A stretch of 10,889 bases of DNA, taken from NCBI GenBank assembly GCA_036555105.1, contig DATBMA010000080.1, forward strand, positions 1-10,889, written 5' to 3'. Position 1 is the stretch's first letter. Each line of letters opens with the position of its first letter. The position numbers were made by a program, and so were the translations under genes. Shown here in pieces: positions 1 through 5,167 of the stretch. Below the pieces are notes generated by a model, which was not told the DNA's origin, did not search any database, and saw only the letters and a list, made by a program, of their open reading frames with translations. Source of the DNA: DATBMA01 sp036555105. GTDB taxonomy: Bacteria > Actinomycetota > Acidimicrobiia > Spongiisociales > ZC4RG35.

Positions 1-545
1 TGAGGAGCCGCCAGCATCGGCGCCGCGTTCTCATGTTGTGAGAGCCACCGGCTGAGTGGGGTGTTCAGTTCGGCCGTGCGCCCGCCCCAGTCATATATGA
101 CGCAGGTGCCGGCGATGACGTCGTGCAGGCAACGCCGATGCCGGCCGAAGAGGGCTCCGAGGAGCCCGATGCCGGCAAGGGCAAATGACAGGGGATAGAC
201 CAACACTCGGAAGGCGGCCCTACCGGAAGTCAGCGGGTCGCCGTTCTTGCCGACCACCCGCAACCCGGCGATGCCCTTGCCAGGCGTCCTGCCAGCCACG
301 CCCAGCCCGATCCACAGGTACAGGAAACTCCAGACCACCAGTCCCAGGACCCACCAGCCGACCTCCGAGCGATCGGGGGTGATTTCGACCTTCCAGAAGA
401 CCGAGATGAGCCAGCGGACGACTGCCCCTACCGCCGCGTAGACACCCAGGATGATGCCGAAATCGACGGCCACCGCTCCGAGCCTGGTGACCGGTCCGGC
501 GTAGTGACCGGCGATCTGCACGCGTTCGGGTCGAGAGTTCTTCAT
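1..545 (-). CDS. RDD-family membrane protein, 3' end beyond the window
   Basis: At least 181 residues read without a stop from the ATG at 545 to the window edge, so the C-terminus is missing. The RDD family are integral membrane proteins of mostly unknown function, some linked to ion transport. The family's pattern is visible: an arginine and aspartate in the first helix (RLGAVAVDFG, residues 21-30), a second hydrophobic segment (about 64-84), the conserved stretch GRTPGKGIAGLRVV (85-98), a third hydrophobic segment (about 114-133), and the closing motif RRCLHDVIAGTCVI (137-150) with the last conserved Asp at 142. The start codon overlaps the stop of the upstream repeat-protein gene as ATGA, so translation is probably coupled and the two products probably act together. 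Family call is firm; the transported substrate, if any, cannot be told. Confidence 0.92.
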   Translation of the reverse strand, partial: MKNSRPERVQIAGHYAGPVTRLGAVAVDFGIILGVYAAVGAVVRWLISVFWKVEITPDRSEVGWWVLGLVVWSFLYLWIGLGVAGRTPGKGIAGLRVVGKNGDPLTSGRAAFRVLVYPLSFALAGIGLLGALFGRHRRCLHDVIAGTCVIYDWGGRTAELNTPLSRWLSQHENAAPMLAAP

Positions 546-1063
546 GCTGACCCGACTCCGGGACTGCGGGGCCCGGTTGGCAGCTGATCGCGCCGTCTTC
601 CCAGAACCCGCTGGAAGCCGTAGTAGATCACGTTGTCCACCGCCGCCGCCTGCCTGCGGAAGTAGTCGATGGTCGACTCGGCAAAGGCGCCAGTCGTGTC
701 GGCCACGATGTCGGCAATGCCGGCCCGTTCCACGATGCGCTCGACATCCACCCGCTCCATGACCTTGTTGATGTCGACCCTCTCGAGCAGCGCCTCGACG
801 TCCACCCTGGCGAGAACCGCGTTGATGTCGACCTTCTCCAGCAGGGCATTGATGTCGATCTGATCGAGGATCAGATCCGGGTTGACGTAGTCGACCACGG
901 TCCCGGTGACGCGGTTCGCCATCCGGTGAAAGATCCCCGGGCGGTCGTCCTCCGCCTCCAGAAGAGTGGGCGTTTCCGCCGCGATCTCAGAGGTCTCGTC
1001 TTCGACCCCTTCGGAGAGCTCCTCCGCGACCGACTCCGGAAATTCCTCGGCTTCGCTGGTCAC
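542..1063 (-). CDS. Nonapeptide-repeat protein paired with the RDD protein
   Basis: A 173-residue protein with three parts. Residues 1-41 are strongly acidic and probably disordered. Residues 67-120 are six consecutive 9-residue units of the form E-R-V-D-I-N-x-L-L (for example EKVDINAVL, ARVDVEALL, ERVDINKVM), with a seventh degenerate unit at 58-66. A basic C-terminal part contains DTTGAFAESTIDYFRRQ and VLGRRR. No signal peptide or membrane segment is seen. From recall, similar repeats followed by a 'stGa...' helix occur just before RDD domains in other actinobacteria, sometimes on the same polypeptide, so this looks like the split form. The start is GTG; a stop lies ten codons upstream (TAG at 1093-1091), and GGGAGG sits just before the GTG with a short 3-nt spacing. 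Function unknown; a membrane-peripheral scaffold for the RDD protein is my inference. Confidence 0.85.
   Translation of the reverse strand: MTSEAEEFPESVAEELSEGVEDETSEIAAETPTLLEAEDDRPGIFHRMANRVTGTVVDYVNPDLILDQIDINALLEKVDINAVLARVDVEALLERVDINKVMERVDVERIVERAGIADIVADTTGAFAESTIDYFRRQAAAVDNVIYYGFQRVLGRRRDQLPTGPRSPGVGSA
704..865 (-). repeat. Six tandem 27-bp units encoding nonapeptides
   Basis: This block encodes residues 67-120 of the repeat protein. Units are in register with no insertions; the motif gatgtcgacc (plus-strand view) recurs. Synonymous differences between units suggest an old, selected protein repeat and not a fresh DNA expansion. Confidence 0.85.
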
Positions 1064-1066
1064 AAA

Positions 1067-1072
1067 CCTCCC
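1067..1072 (-). promoter_or_regulatory. Ribosome binding site of the repeat protein
   Basis: The minus strand reads GGGAGG followed by TTT and the GTG start. The 3-nt spacing is short, but this is the only start codon between the upstream stop and the acidic N-terminus. Confidence 0.6.
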
Positions 1073-1087
1073 GCCATCGTTGACCGC

Positions 1088-1093
1088 AGTCTA
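1088..1093 (-). promoter_or_regulatory. Possible -10 element for the repeat/RDD operon
   Basis: The minus strand reads TAGACT, fitting the TAnnnT pattern of actinobacterial -10 hexamers. It would give a leader of about 18 nt that just accommodates the GGGAGG ribosome site. No convincing -35 hexamer is seen. Confidence 0.3.
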
Positions 1094-1156
1094 CGGATGG
1101 CTCCGGCGCGGCATCGGGCTGGTCGCCCCCTGAGCCTTGTTGTCGTCCACCGCCGG

Positions 1157-1162
1157 TAGCGT
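1157..1162 (+). promoter_or_regulatory. Possible -10 element of a leaderless pirin transcript
   Basis: TAGCGT lies 7 nt before the pirin ATG at 1170, the spacing expected if transcription begins at the start codon. No Shine-Dalgarno is present, which fits. No good -35 match is seen. Confidence 0.35.
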
Positions 1163-1169
1163 TGCGGCC

Positions 1170-2210
1170 ATGGCCGATCCCGTTCTCGAGTTGGTCGATC
1201 TCGCTTTCCCATGGCAAGGGCTCGATCCCTTCCTCTTCACCGTCCACCACGTCGACCATTACCCGGCGGGCAACCTAGACCAGGGCCCGGACACGTCGCT
1301 GGAAGGACGCCGGATCGGAGCCGACTTCTCGTACCTCGACGGGTGGTCGATGTACCACGGGCGGAGGGTGCCCGGGTTTCCAAAGCACCCCCATCGCGGG
1401 TTCGAGACGGTCACCGTTGTGCGACGGGGATACGTCGACCACTCCGACTCGATCGGAGCGACCGCCCGTTATGGGGAGGGCGACACCCAGTGGCTCACCA
1501 CCGGGGCAGGCATCCAGCACGCGGAGATGTTCCCTCTCACCGACTCCGCCGGAAGCAACGAGTTGGAGCTTTTCCAGATCTGGCTGAATCTCCCCCCGGT
1601 TTCGAAGATGGTCCCGCCCTACTTCCGGATGCTCTGGTCGGAGCAGATCCCCACGGTCGTGGCGGAAGGCGGTCTGGTCTCAATCGACGTGATTGCCGGC
1701 TCGTTCGACGGTCACGTGGCTCCGGCCCCGCCGCCCGACTCGTGGGGCTCGCAGGCCGGCTCGGAGTTGGCGATCTGGCTGATCCGGGTCGCTCCCGAAG
1801 CAACCTGGACACTCCCGCCCGCTCCAGGCGACATCAATCGGATGCTCTACATGTTCATGGGATCAGAGGTCGAGATCGGCAAGACCCGAGTCGAGAGGGG
1901 AGTCGGGGTGCGAATTGCCGGCGGCACCGACTCTCCGATCCTCAACCGGGGACAGGCTGCCGAATTCCTCCTTTTGCAAGGCCGCCCGATCGGCGCACCC
2001 GTGTTCCAGATGGGTCCTTTCGTCATGAATACTGCTGAGGAGATCACCCAGGCGATTCACGACTATCAGACAACCGAGTTCGGAGGGTGGCCGTGGGCGA
2101 GCATCGAACCGGTCCATGACCGGTCGCTGGGCAGGTTCGCTCTCCATGCTGACGGCCAGGTGGAGCATCGCGATCGGACCGACCAGCCTGTCGGCGATCT
2201 GACCGACTAA
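1170..2210 (+). CDS. Pirin-family cupin protein
   Basis: A 346-residue, probably cytosolic, iron-binding bicupin. Some pirins, such as E. coli YhhW, have quercetin 2,3-dioxygenase activity, while others act as redox-sensitive cofactors, so the substrate is unknown here. The N-terminal motif PFLFTVHHVDHYPAGN (residues 20-35) is typical. The four metal ligands of the family are present as H73-P-H75 within KHPHRGFET and H117-A-E119 within GAGIQHAEM. The second cupin ends in GAPVFQMGPFVMNTAEEI (275-292), a standard pirin C-domain signature. A tail of about 40 residues follows GGWPW and makes the protein longer than the usual 230-300 residues. I chose the ATG at 1170; the frame can be extended to a TTG at 1137, but the added residues look unlike the family. 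galK begins 26 bp downstream on the same strand, suggesting co-transcription without an obvious functional link. Confidence 0.95.
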   Translation: MADPVLELVDLAFPWQGLDPFLFTVHHVDHYPAGNLDQGPDTSLEGRRIGADFSYLDGWSMYHGRRVPGFPKHPHRGFETVTVVRRGYVDHSDSIGATARYGEGDTQWLTTGAGIQHAEMFPLTDSAGSNELELFQIWLNLPPVSKMVPPYFRMLWSEQIPTVVAEGGLVSIDVIAGSFDGHVAPAPPPDSWGSQAGSELAIWLIRVAPEATWTLPPAPGDINRMLYMFMGSEVEIGKTRVERGVGVRIAGGTDSPILNRGQAAEFLLLQGRPIGAPVFQMGPFVMNTAEEITQAIHDYQTTEFGGWPWASIEPVHDRSLGRFALHADGQVEHRDRTDQPVGDLTD

Positions 2211-2225
2211 TACGTTCGGCGGGTC

Positions 2226-2230
2226 GAGGT
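2226..2230 (+). promoter_or_regulatory. Ribosome binding site of galK
   Basis: GAGGT is placed 6 nt before the ATG at 2237 and supports that start. Confidence 0.6.
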
Positions 2231-2236
2231 CATCTG

Positions 2237-3376
2237 ATGGAGTCGCCGTCGGCATTGCTCCTAGGTGATCGCTTTCGAGACATGAGCGGCAGCCCCCCGC
2301 TGGGGGTATGGATGGCACCAGGCCGGGTCAACCTCATCGGGGAGCACACCGACTACAACGGGGGCTTCGTCCTTCCCTTTGCCATTGGGCGCGGCGTGTA
2401 CGTTGCCGCCGGGCAACGCTCCGATCGGCGAGTGGTGATCGAGTCCGCCCGGTTCGGGGCGGCCTCGTGGAACCTGGGGGATCCGATCGATCCTTCGCAC
2501 TGGTCGGCCCACGTGCGGGCAGGACTGGCCGCCGTGGCCAGTGGATCCGCGGCTGTAGGGCTCGACCTCATGATCGACGACGACCTCCCCTCCGGGGCCG
2601 GCCTTGCCTCGAGTGCCGCCACCCTCTGCGCGGTGATCCGGGCTGCGTCGGACGTCGCCGGTGTCGACCTGAGTGCGGAGGCGTTGGCGAGCGCCGCCCG
2701 CCGGGCGGAGGTAGAAGGCGTGGGGGTGCCGGTCGGGCCGATGGACCACATGGCCTCGGCGGCCGCCACCGCAGGACACTGCCTCTTGTTGGACTGCAGG
2801 GACCTGACCACCGAGCAGATCGCCCTGGATCCGGCCACCGAAGGCTTGGCGCTTCTCGTCATGGACACCGGGACCAGGCACCGGCTGGTGGAGGGGGAGT
2901 ACTCGGCGAGGCGGGAGTCGTGCCAGCGAGCAGCGTCTGCGCTCGGGGTACCGGCTCTCCGCGACGCGGGTTTGAGTGACCTGGATATGGCCATCGACAT
3001 CGATGAGAGCGATCGGCGGCGTGCCCGCCATGTGATCACCGAGAACGAGCGGGTACTGGCCACCGCTGACCTGTTGCGGGCGGGCCGCCTGATCGAGGTC
3101 GGCCCTCTCTTGTTCGAATCCCACCGATCGCTGGCCGCCGACTTCGAGGTCAGCACCAAGGCACTCGACCTGGCGGTCGAAGCTGCCCGGTCCGCGGGCG
3201 CCATCGGGTCCCGGCTCACCGGGGCGGGCTTCGGGGGATCCACCATCAGCCTGGTCCCTGAGCAGGACGTCGAGGAGGTCGAAGCTGCCACCGGCGAGGC
3301 GTTCGAAGCGGCGGGGATGACCCGGCCCGCATTCATGTCGGTTAGCCCGGCCGACGGGGCTCGCCGGATCGTCTAG
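2237..3376 (+). CDS. galK: Galactokinase (GHMP kinase family)
   Basis: A 379-residue enzyme of usual galactokinase length that phosphorylates alpha-D-galactose at C1 with ATP, the entry to the Leloir pathway. The galactokinase signature GRVNLIGEHTDYNGG occupies residues 29-43 and supplies the catalytic Arg (R30) and the sugar-contacting E36, H37 and D39. The ATP-binding GHMP motif LPSGAGLASSAA is at 117-128. The catalytic Asp is D170 in GPMDHMAS, where the usual MDQ is MDH. The segment GTRHRLVEGEYSARRESC (212-229) and the C-terminal LTGAGFGGSTIS (327-338) complete the set. No galT, galE or galactose transporter is in the window, so any partners are elsewhere. The gene converges on the HEAT-repeat gene with only 4 bp between stop codons. 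Confidence 0.95.
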   Translation: MESPSALLLGDRFRDMSGSPPLGVWMAPGRVNLIGEHTDYNGGFVLPFAIGRGVYVAAGQRSDRRVVIESARFGAASWNLGDPIDPSHWSAHVRAGLAAVASGSAAVGLDLMIDDDLPSGAGLASSAATLCAVIRAASDVAGVDLSAEALASAARRAEVEGVGVPVGPMDHMASAAATAGHCLLLDCRDLTTEQIALDPATEGLALLVMDTGTRHRLVEGEYSARRESCQRAASALGVPALRDAGLSDLDMAIDIDESDRRRARHVITENERVLATADLLRAGRLIEVGPLLFESHRSLAADFEVSTKALDLAVEAARSAGAIGSRLTGAGFGGSTISLVPEQDVEEVEAATGEAFEAAGMTRPAFMSVSPADGARRIV

Positions 3377-3380
3377 CCGT

Positions 3381-4115
3381 TCATCCTTGGAGGCGTTCGA
3401 TCAGCCGCTCGAAGCGGATCGGGTCGGCCTTTCGGATCCGTGCCTTCCCCGCGTTCTTGTAGACGATCCAGCGGACATCCGGATCGTCCATGCTCTCGAG
3501 TTGCTCCAGACGGTCGAAGCCGGGGTCGGGGGCGGCTGCCACCGCGACGCTCCAGCCATAACCGAGAGCCTGGCGCAAGACCCGGAACGGGTCGGTTCGG
3601 CGCTCCGATTCGGGGAGGAGAGCAAGGTCGGAAGTGATCGACCCGAGCATGTCGAGGACCCGCACCGCGGCTGCCGGCTCAGCCACCAGGAACGGCTCGC
3701 AGGCAGCTGCCACGGCCGCCCGCCTCACCAGTAGCGATGGATGCCCAGCCCATTGCTCGGCCACCGTCAGCGCTCGATCTGGATCAGTTTCCCCGACCAG
3801 CTGCAGTGCGATGGCGACGGCCTCGCGCACGCGCCACCGCCCGTCCTGAGCCTGGCCGCGAAGCTCGTCCTCAGCCGTTGGGTCCCCCTGAGCCATCAGA
3901 CGCCCGAGCCCGACGGTTCCGCAGGCGGCCAAGTATTCGTCGTCGGCAAATGCATAGGAGCGGAGCAAGGGAGGAGGCCCCTCCTCGGCCACCGCTCTCA
4001 TCAGGCTGAGGTTGGCCCTGGGCCCCGGGAGCCCAGACTCGGAGGTCAGATACGGGACCCATTCGGAAGGATCGCGGGCTCTGAGCGCCTGCCGATAGAG
4101 GTCGACTTGGGCCAC
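3381..4115 (-). CDS. HEAT-repeat protein
   Basis: A 244-residue protein built of paired helices typical of HEAT/armadillo-like scaffolds. HEAT-like units are visible near residues 58-73 (ADDEYLAACGTVGLGRL), 91-109 (DGRWRVREAVAIALQLVG), 125-141 (HPSLLVRRAAVAAACEP) and 208-227 (DDPDVRWIVYKNAGKARI). No catalytic motif, signal peptide or membrane segment is seen; such proteins usually bind other proteins or DNA. The open frame extends upstream to 4553, but that part is antisense to the HTH and Clp-N genes and has non-protein-like composition. I place the start at the GTG at 4115 (MAQVDLYRQAL), which has no Shine-Dalgarno but lies 6 nt after a -10-like TATCGT, as expected for a leaderless transcript. 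It is divergent from the HTH/Clp-N pair and shares its operator region. Confidence 0.8.
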   Translation of the reverse strand: MAQVDLYRQALRARDPSEWVPYLTSESGLPGPRANLSLMRAVAEEGPPPLLRSYAFADDEYLAACGTVGLGRLMAQGDPTAEDELRGQAQDGRWRVREAVAIALQLVGETDPDRALTVAEQWAGHPSLLVRRAAVAAACEPFLVAEPAAAVRVLDMLGSITSDLALLPESERRTDPFRVLRQALGYGWSVAVAAAPDPGFDRLEQLESMDDPDVRWIVYKNAGKARIRKADPIRFERLIERLQG

Positions 4116-4121
4116 GAGATG

Positions 4122-4151
4122 ACGATAGGACCTGTCAGTCTGGATTGACAA
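4122..4151 (-). promoter_or_regulatory. Promoter of the HEAT-repeat gene
   Basis: Minus strand: TTGTCA (4151-4146), an 18-nt spacer, then TATCGT (4127-4122), with the GTG start 6 nt further on. The -35 lies within palindrome 1. The transcript is probably leaderless. Confidence 0.5.
4133..4150. promoter_or_regulatory. Operator palindrome 1
   Basis: TGTCAGTCTGGATTGACA is an 18-bp imperfect palindrome with half-sites TGTCA and TGACA. It is repeated 28 bp away with three base differences and contains the -35 hexamers of both divergent promoters. Likely bound by the adjacent HTH protein (inference). Confidence 0.65.
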
Positions 4152-4174
4152 GGCTGGTCTTGTCAGCCTAGATT
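4145..4174 (+). promoter_or_regulatory. Promoter of the HTH / Clp-N operon
   Basis: A consensus TTGACA (4145-4150), 18-nt spacer and TAGATT (4169-4174) lie 8 nt before the ATG at 4183, predicting a leaderless transcript. The -35 is inside palindrome 1 and the -10 inside palindrome 2, so a bound repressor would block RNA polymerase. Confidence 0.6.
4146..4165. repeat. Perfect 7-bp inverted repeat between the operators
   Basis: TGACAAG (4146-4152), 6-nt spacer, CTTGTCA (4159-4165). It joins the inner half-sites of the two palindromes, leaving two possible ways to pair the four half-sites. Confidence 0.7.
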
Positions 4175-4178
4175 GACA
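4161..4178. promoter_or_regulatory. Operator palindrome 2
   Basis: TGTCAGCCTAGATTGACA, the second copy of the 18-bp palindrome. It ends 4 bp before the HTH start codon and covers the predicted -10 element. Confidence 0.65.
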
Positions 4179-4182
4179 GATC

Positions 4183-4392
4183 ATGCCGGTAGACATAAGT
4201 GGATTCGTCAGCGCCGACGACCCCGCCCAGGGACTACGAGCCGCGGTGGCGCTGCGCCGGCTGGCAGAGGGCGTCGAATCGGAGCATGTCAGGATCGCCC
4301 GTGTGAAGGGGTGGTCGTGGGAGCAGATCGGTGACGCCCTCGGGGTCTCGCGCCAGTCTGTCCATACCAAGTACCGCAAGGCGGGATGGTGA
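4183..4392 (+). CDS. Small helix-turn-helix DNA-binding protein
   Basis: A 69-residue protein. Residues 19-41 form a probable amphipathic helix, and residues 43-64 (GWSWEQIGDALGVSRQSV and following) are a clear helix-turn-helix whose SRQSVHTKY recognition helix resembles small HTH proteins that I recall beside Clp-N genes in actinobacteria. It is too small to carry a ligand domain, so sensing probably lies with its partner. The ATG at 4183 has no Shine-Dalgarno and follows the predicted -10 by 8 nt. The stop TGA overlaps the next ATG as TGATG, coupling it to the Clp-N gene. Two palindromes directly upstream make autoregulation likely (inference). Fold call is firm; target sites are unproven. 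Confidence 0.85.
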   Translation: MPVDISGFVSADDPAQGLRAAVALRRLAEGVESEHVRIARVKGWSWEQIGDALGVSRQSVHTKYRKAGW

Positions 4393-4859
4393 TGCCGAAG
4401 AGAATGTCGGTAGATGCAAGGAGGGCGGTGCTCAACGCCGCCACCAAAGAGGCGCTGGCCGCGGGTGAGGACCGTATCGGGACCGAGCACCTCTTGCTCG
4501 GGCTGTTGTTGGAGCCGGGATCGCTCGCCTGTCGGGTTCTCAGCACCGACCATGCGAAGGCCGAGGCTGCCATCGCGGCTCTCGACCGGTCGGCCCTGGC
4601 TGCCATCGGCATCGAGGTCGGTGAGCGCAGTGTCCCGGTGGTCCCTTCCTCACGTCACCGAAGCCGCTTCACCTCAGGGGCGCGGTCACTATTGGTGGCC
4701 GGGATCGAGAACACGAAGGCGGAGAAGCAGCGGACTGTGAACGAGCGTCATCTGCTGGCGGCGATCCTGGACTTGATGCATCCCGATCCCGCCGCCGACC
4801 TGATCGATGCGCTCGGGGTGGATCGGGAGGTCGCTCGCGCCAAGCTGCGGGCCGCCTGA
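4392..4859 (+). CDS. Stand-alone Clp N-terminal domain protein
   Basis: A 155-residue protein made only of a Clp N-domain (double Clp repeat), with no AAA+ ATPase module. Repeat 1 covers about residues 9-62 and carries the hallmark DRIGTEHLLLGLLLEPGS (27-44); repeat 2 covers about 95-152 (TVNERHLLAAILDLM). In ClpC-type unfoldases this domain binds adaptors and substrates. Mycobacterial ClpC2 is, as I recall, a separate Clp-N protein that binds ClpC1-directed peptide antibiotics and controls its own expression. A similar sensor or decoy role fits here, with DNA binding supplied by the coupled HTH protein. In-frame ATGs exist at 4386, 4392 and 4404; I chose 4392 for the TGATG junction. The domain begins after 4404, so the choice does not affect the call. 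Confidence 0.88.
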   Translation: MPKRMSVDARRAVLNAATKEALAAGEDRIGTEHLLLGLLLEPGSLACRVLSTDHAKAEAAIAALDRSALAAIGIEVGERSVPVVPSSRHRSRFTSGARSLLVAGIENTKAEKQRTVNERHLLAAILDLMHPDPAADLIDALGVDREVARAKLRAA

Positions 4860-4937
4860 CCCGCGGGGCGGGGACCTTCTCCCCTGGCAGTCAGGACCCT
4901 CGATCCGCCACGATCGGTAGAGAAAAGGAGGCGAGCG
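4860..4937 (+). other. Gap between Clp-N gene and small membrane protein
   Basis: Contains a short GGGGA/TCCCC hairpin (4870-4884, 5-nt loop, no T tract) that is too weak to call a terminator. No clear promoter is seen, so read-through into the small gene is possible. Confidence 0.3.
4926..4931 (+). promoter_or_regulatory. Strong ribosome binding site of the 57-aa protein
   Basis: AGGAGG is placed 6 nt before the ATG at 4938. It is the best Shine-Dalgarno in the window and the main support for this short gene. Confidence 0.8.
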
Positions 4938-5111
4938 ATGGCTGCAATAGGTCATGAGGGCATGGCCGTCGTGCTCGGCGCCGCATTGGGCCTGCCGCTA
5001 GGGCTCCTGTTGTTGGAGACCTGGTGGATCGGCCCTCTCATCGGGGTCATCGTCGGAGTCCTGATCGGAGTCTTTCTCACCCTCCGCGATCCGCGGCCCA
5101 CCACCGCATAA
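4938..5111 (+). CDS. Small two-helix membrane protein (57 aa)
   Basis: A 57-residue protein of unknown function. Residues 9-26 (MAVVLGAALGLPLGLLLL) and 31-48 (IGPLIGVIVGVLIGVFLT) are two glycine-rich hydrophobic segments, joined by a short E-T-W-W link and ended by a charged, proline-rich tail (RDPRPTTA). The GxxxG-like spacing suggests the helices pack together or oligomerise. The gene has an ideal AGGAGG site, an ATG start and a TAA stop. It lies 78 bp after the Clp-N gene on the same strand and converges on the arylsulfatase. I recognise no family; a small accessory membrane peptide, or a glycine-zipper-like protein, are options. Confidence 0.75.
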   Translation: MAAIGHEGMAVVLGAALGLPLGLLLLETWWIGPLIGVIVGVLIGVFLTLRDPRPTTA

Positions 5112-5119
5112 GGCCACCC

Positions 5120-5138
5120 GACGCGGAGCAGAGGCGTC
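5120..5138. terminator. Possible hairpin in the convergent gap
   Basis: GACGC, 9-nt loop, GCGTC between the small membrane gene and the 3' end of the arylsulfatase gene. It is placed to end both transcripts, but the stem is short and there is no T tract. Confidence 0.25.
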
Positions 5139-5167
5139 AGAGGGGTCTGATCCTCCATGATCGGTTC

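Noticed and set aside
1137..1169. TTG start for pirin
   Set aside because: Adds 11 residues unlike the family and has no ribosome site; the ATG at 1170 has a plausible -10 at the correct distance.
2353..3336. Long minus-strand frame opposite galK (327 aa)
   Set aside because: Antisense shadow of a convincing galactokinase; Ser/Arg/Ala-rich with no motif.
4116..4553. N-terminal extension of the HEAT-repeat frame to 4553
   Set aside because: This part is antisense to the HTH and Clp-N genes, contains the operator region, and has Arg/Ser/Pro-rich non-protein-like composition. The GTG at 4115 fits the promoter and the domain boundary.
4870..4884. GGGGA/TCCCC hairpin as a terminator after the Clp-N gene
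   Set aside because: Only 5 bp, no T tract, and expected by chance in GC-rich DNA.
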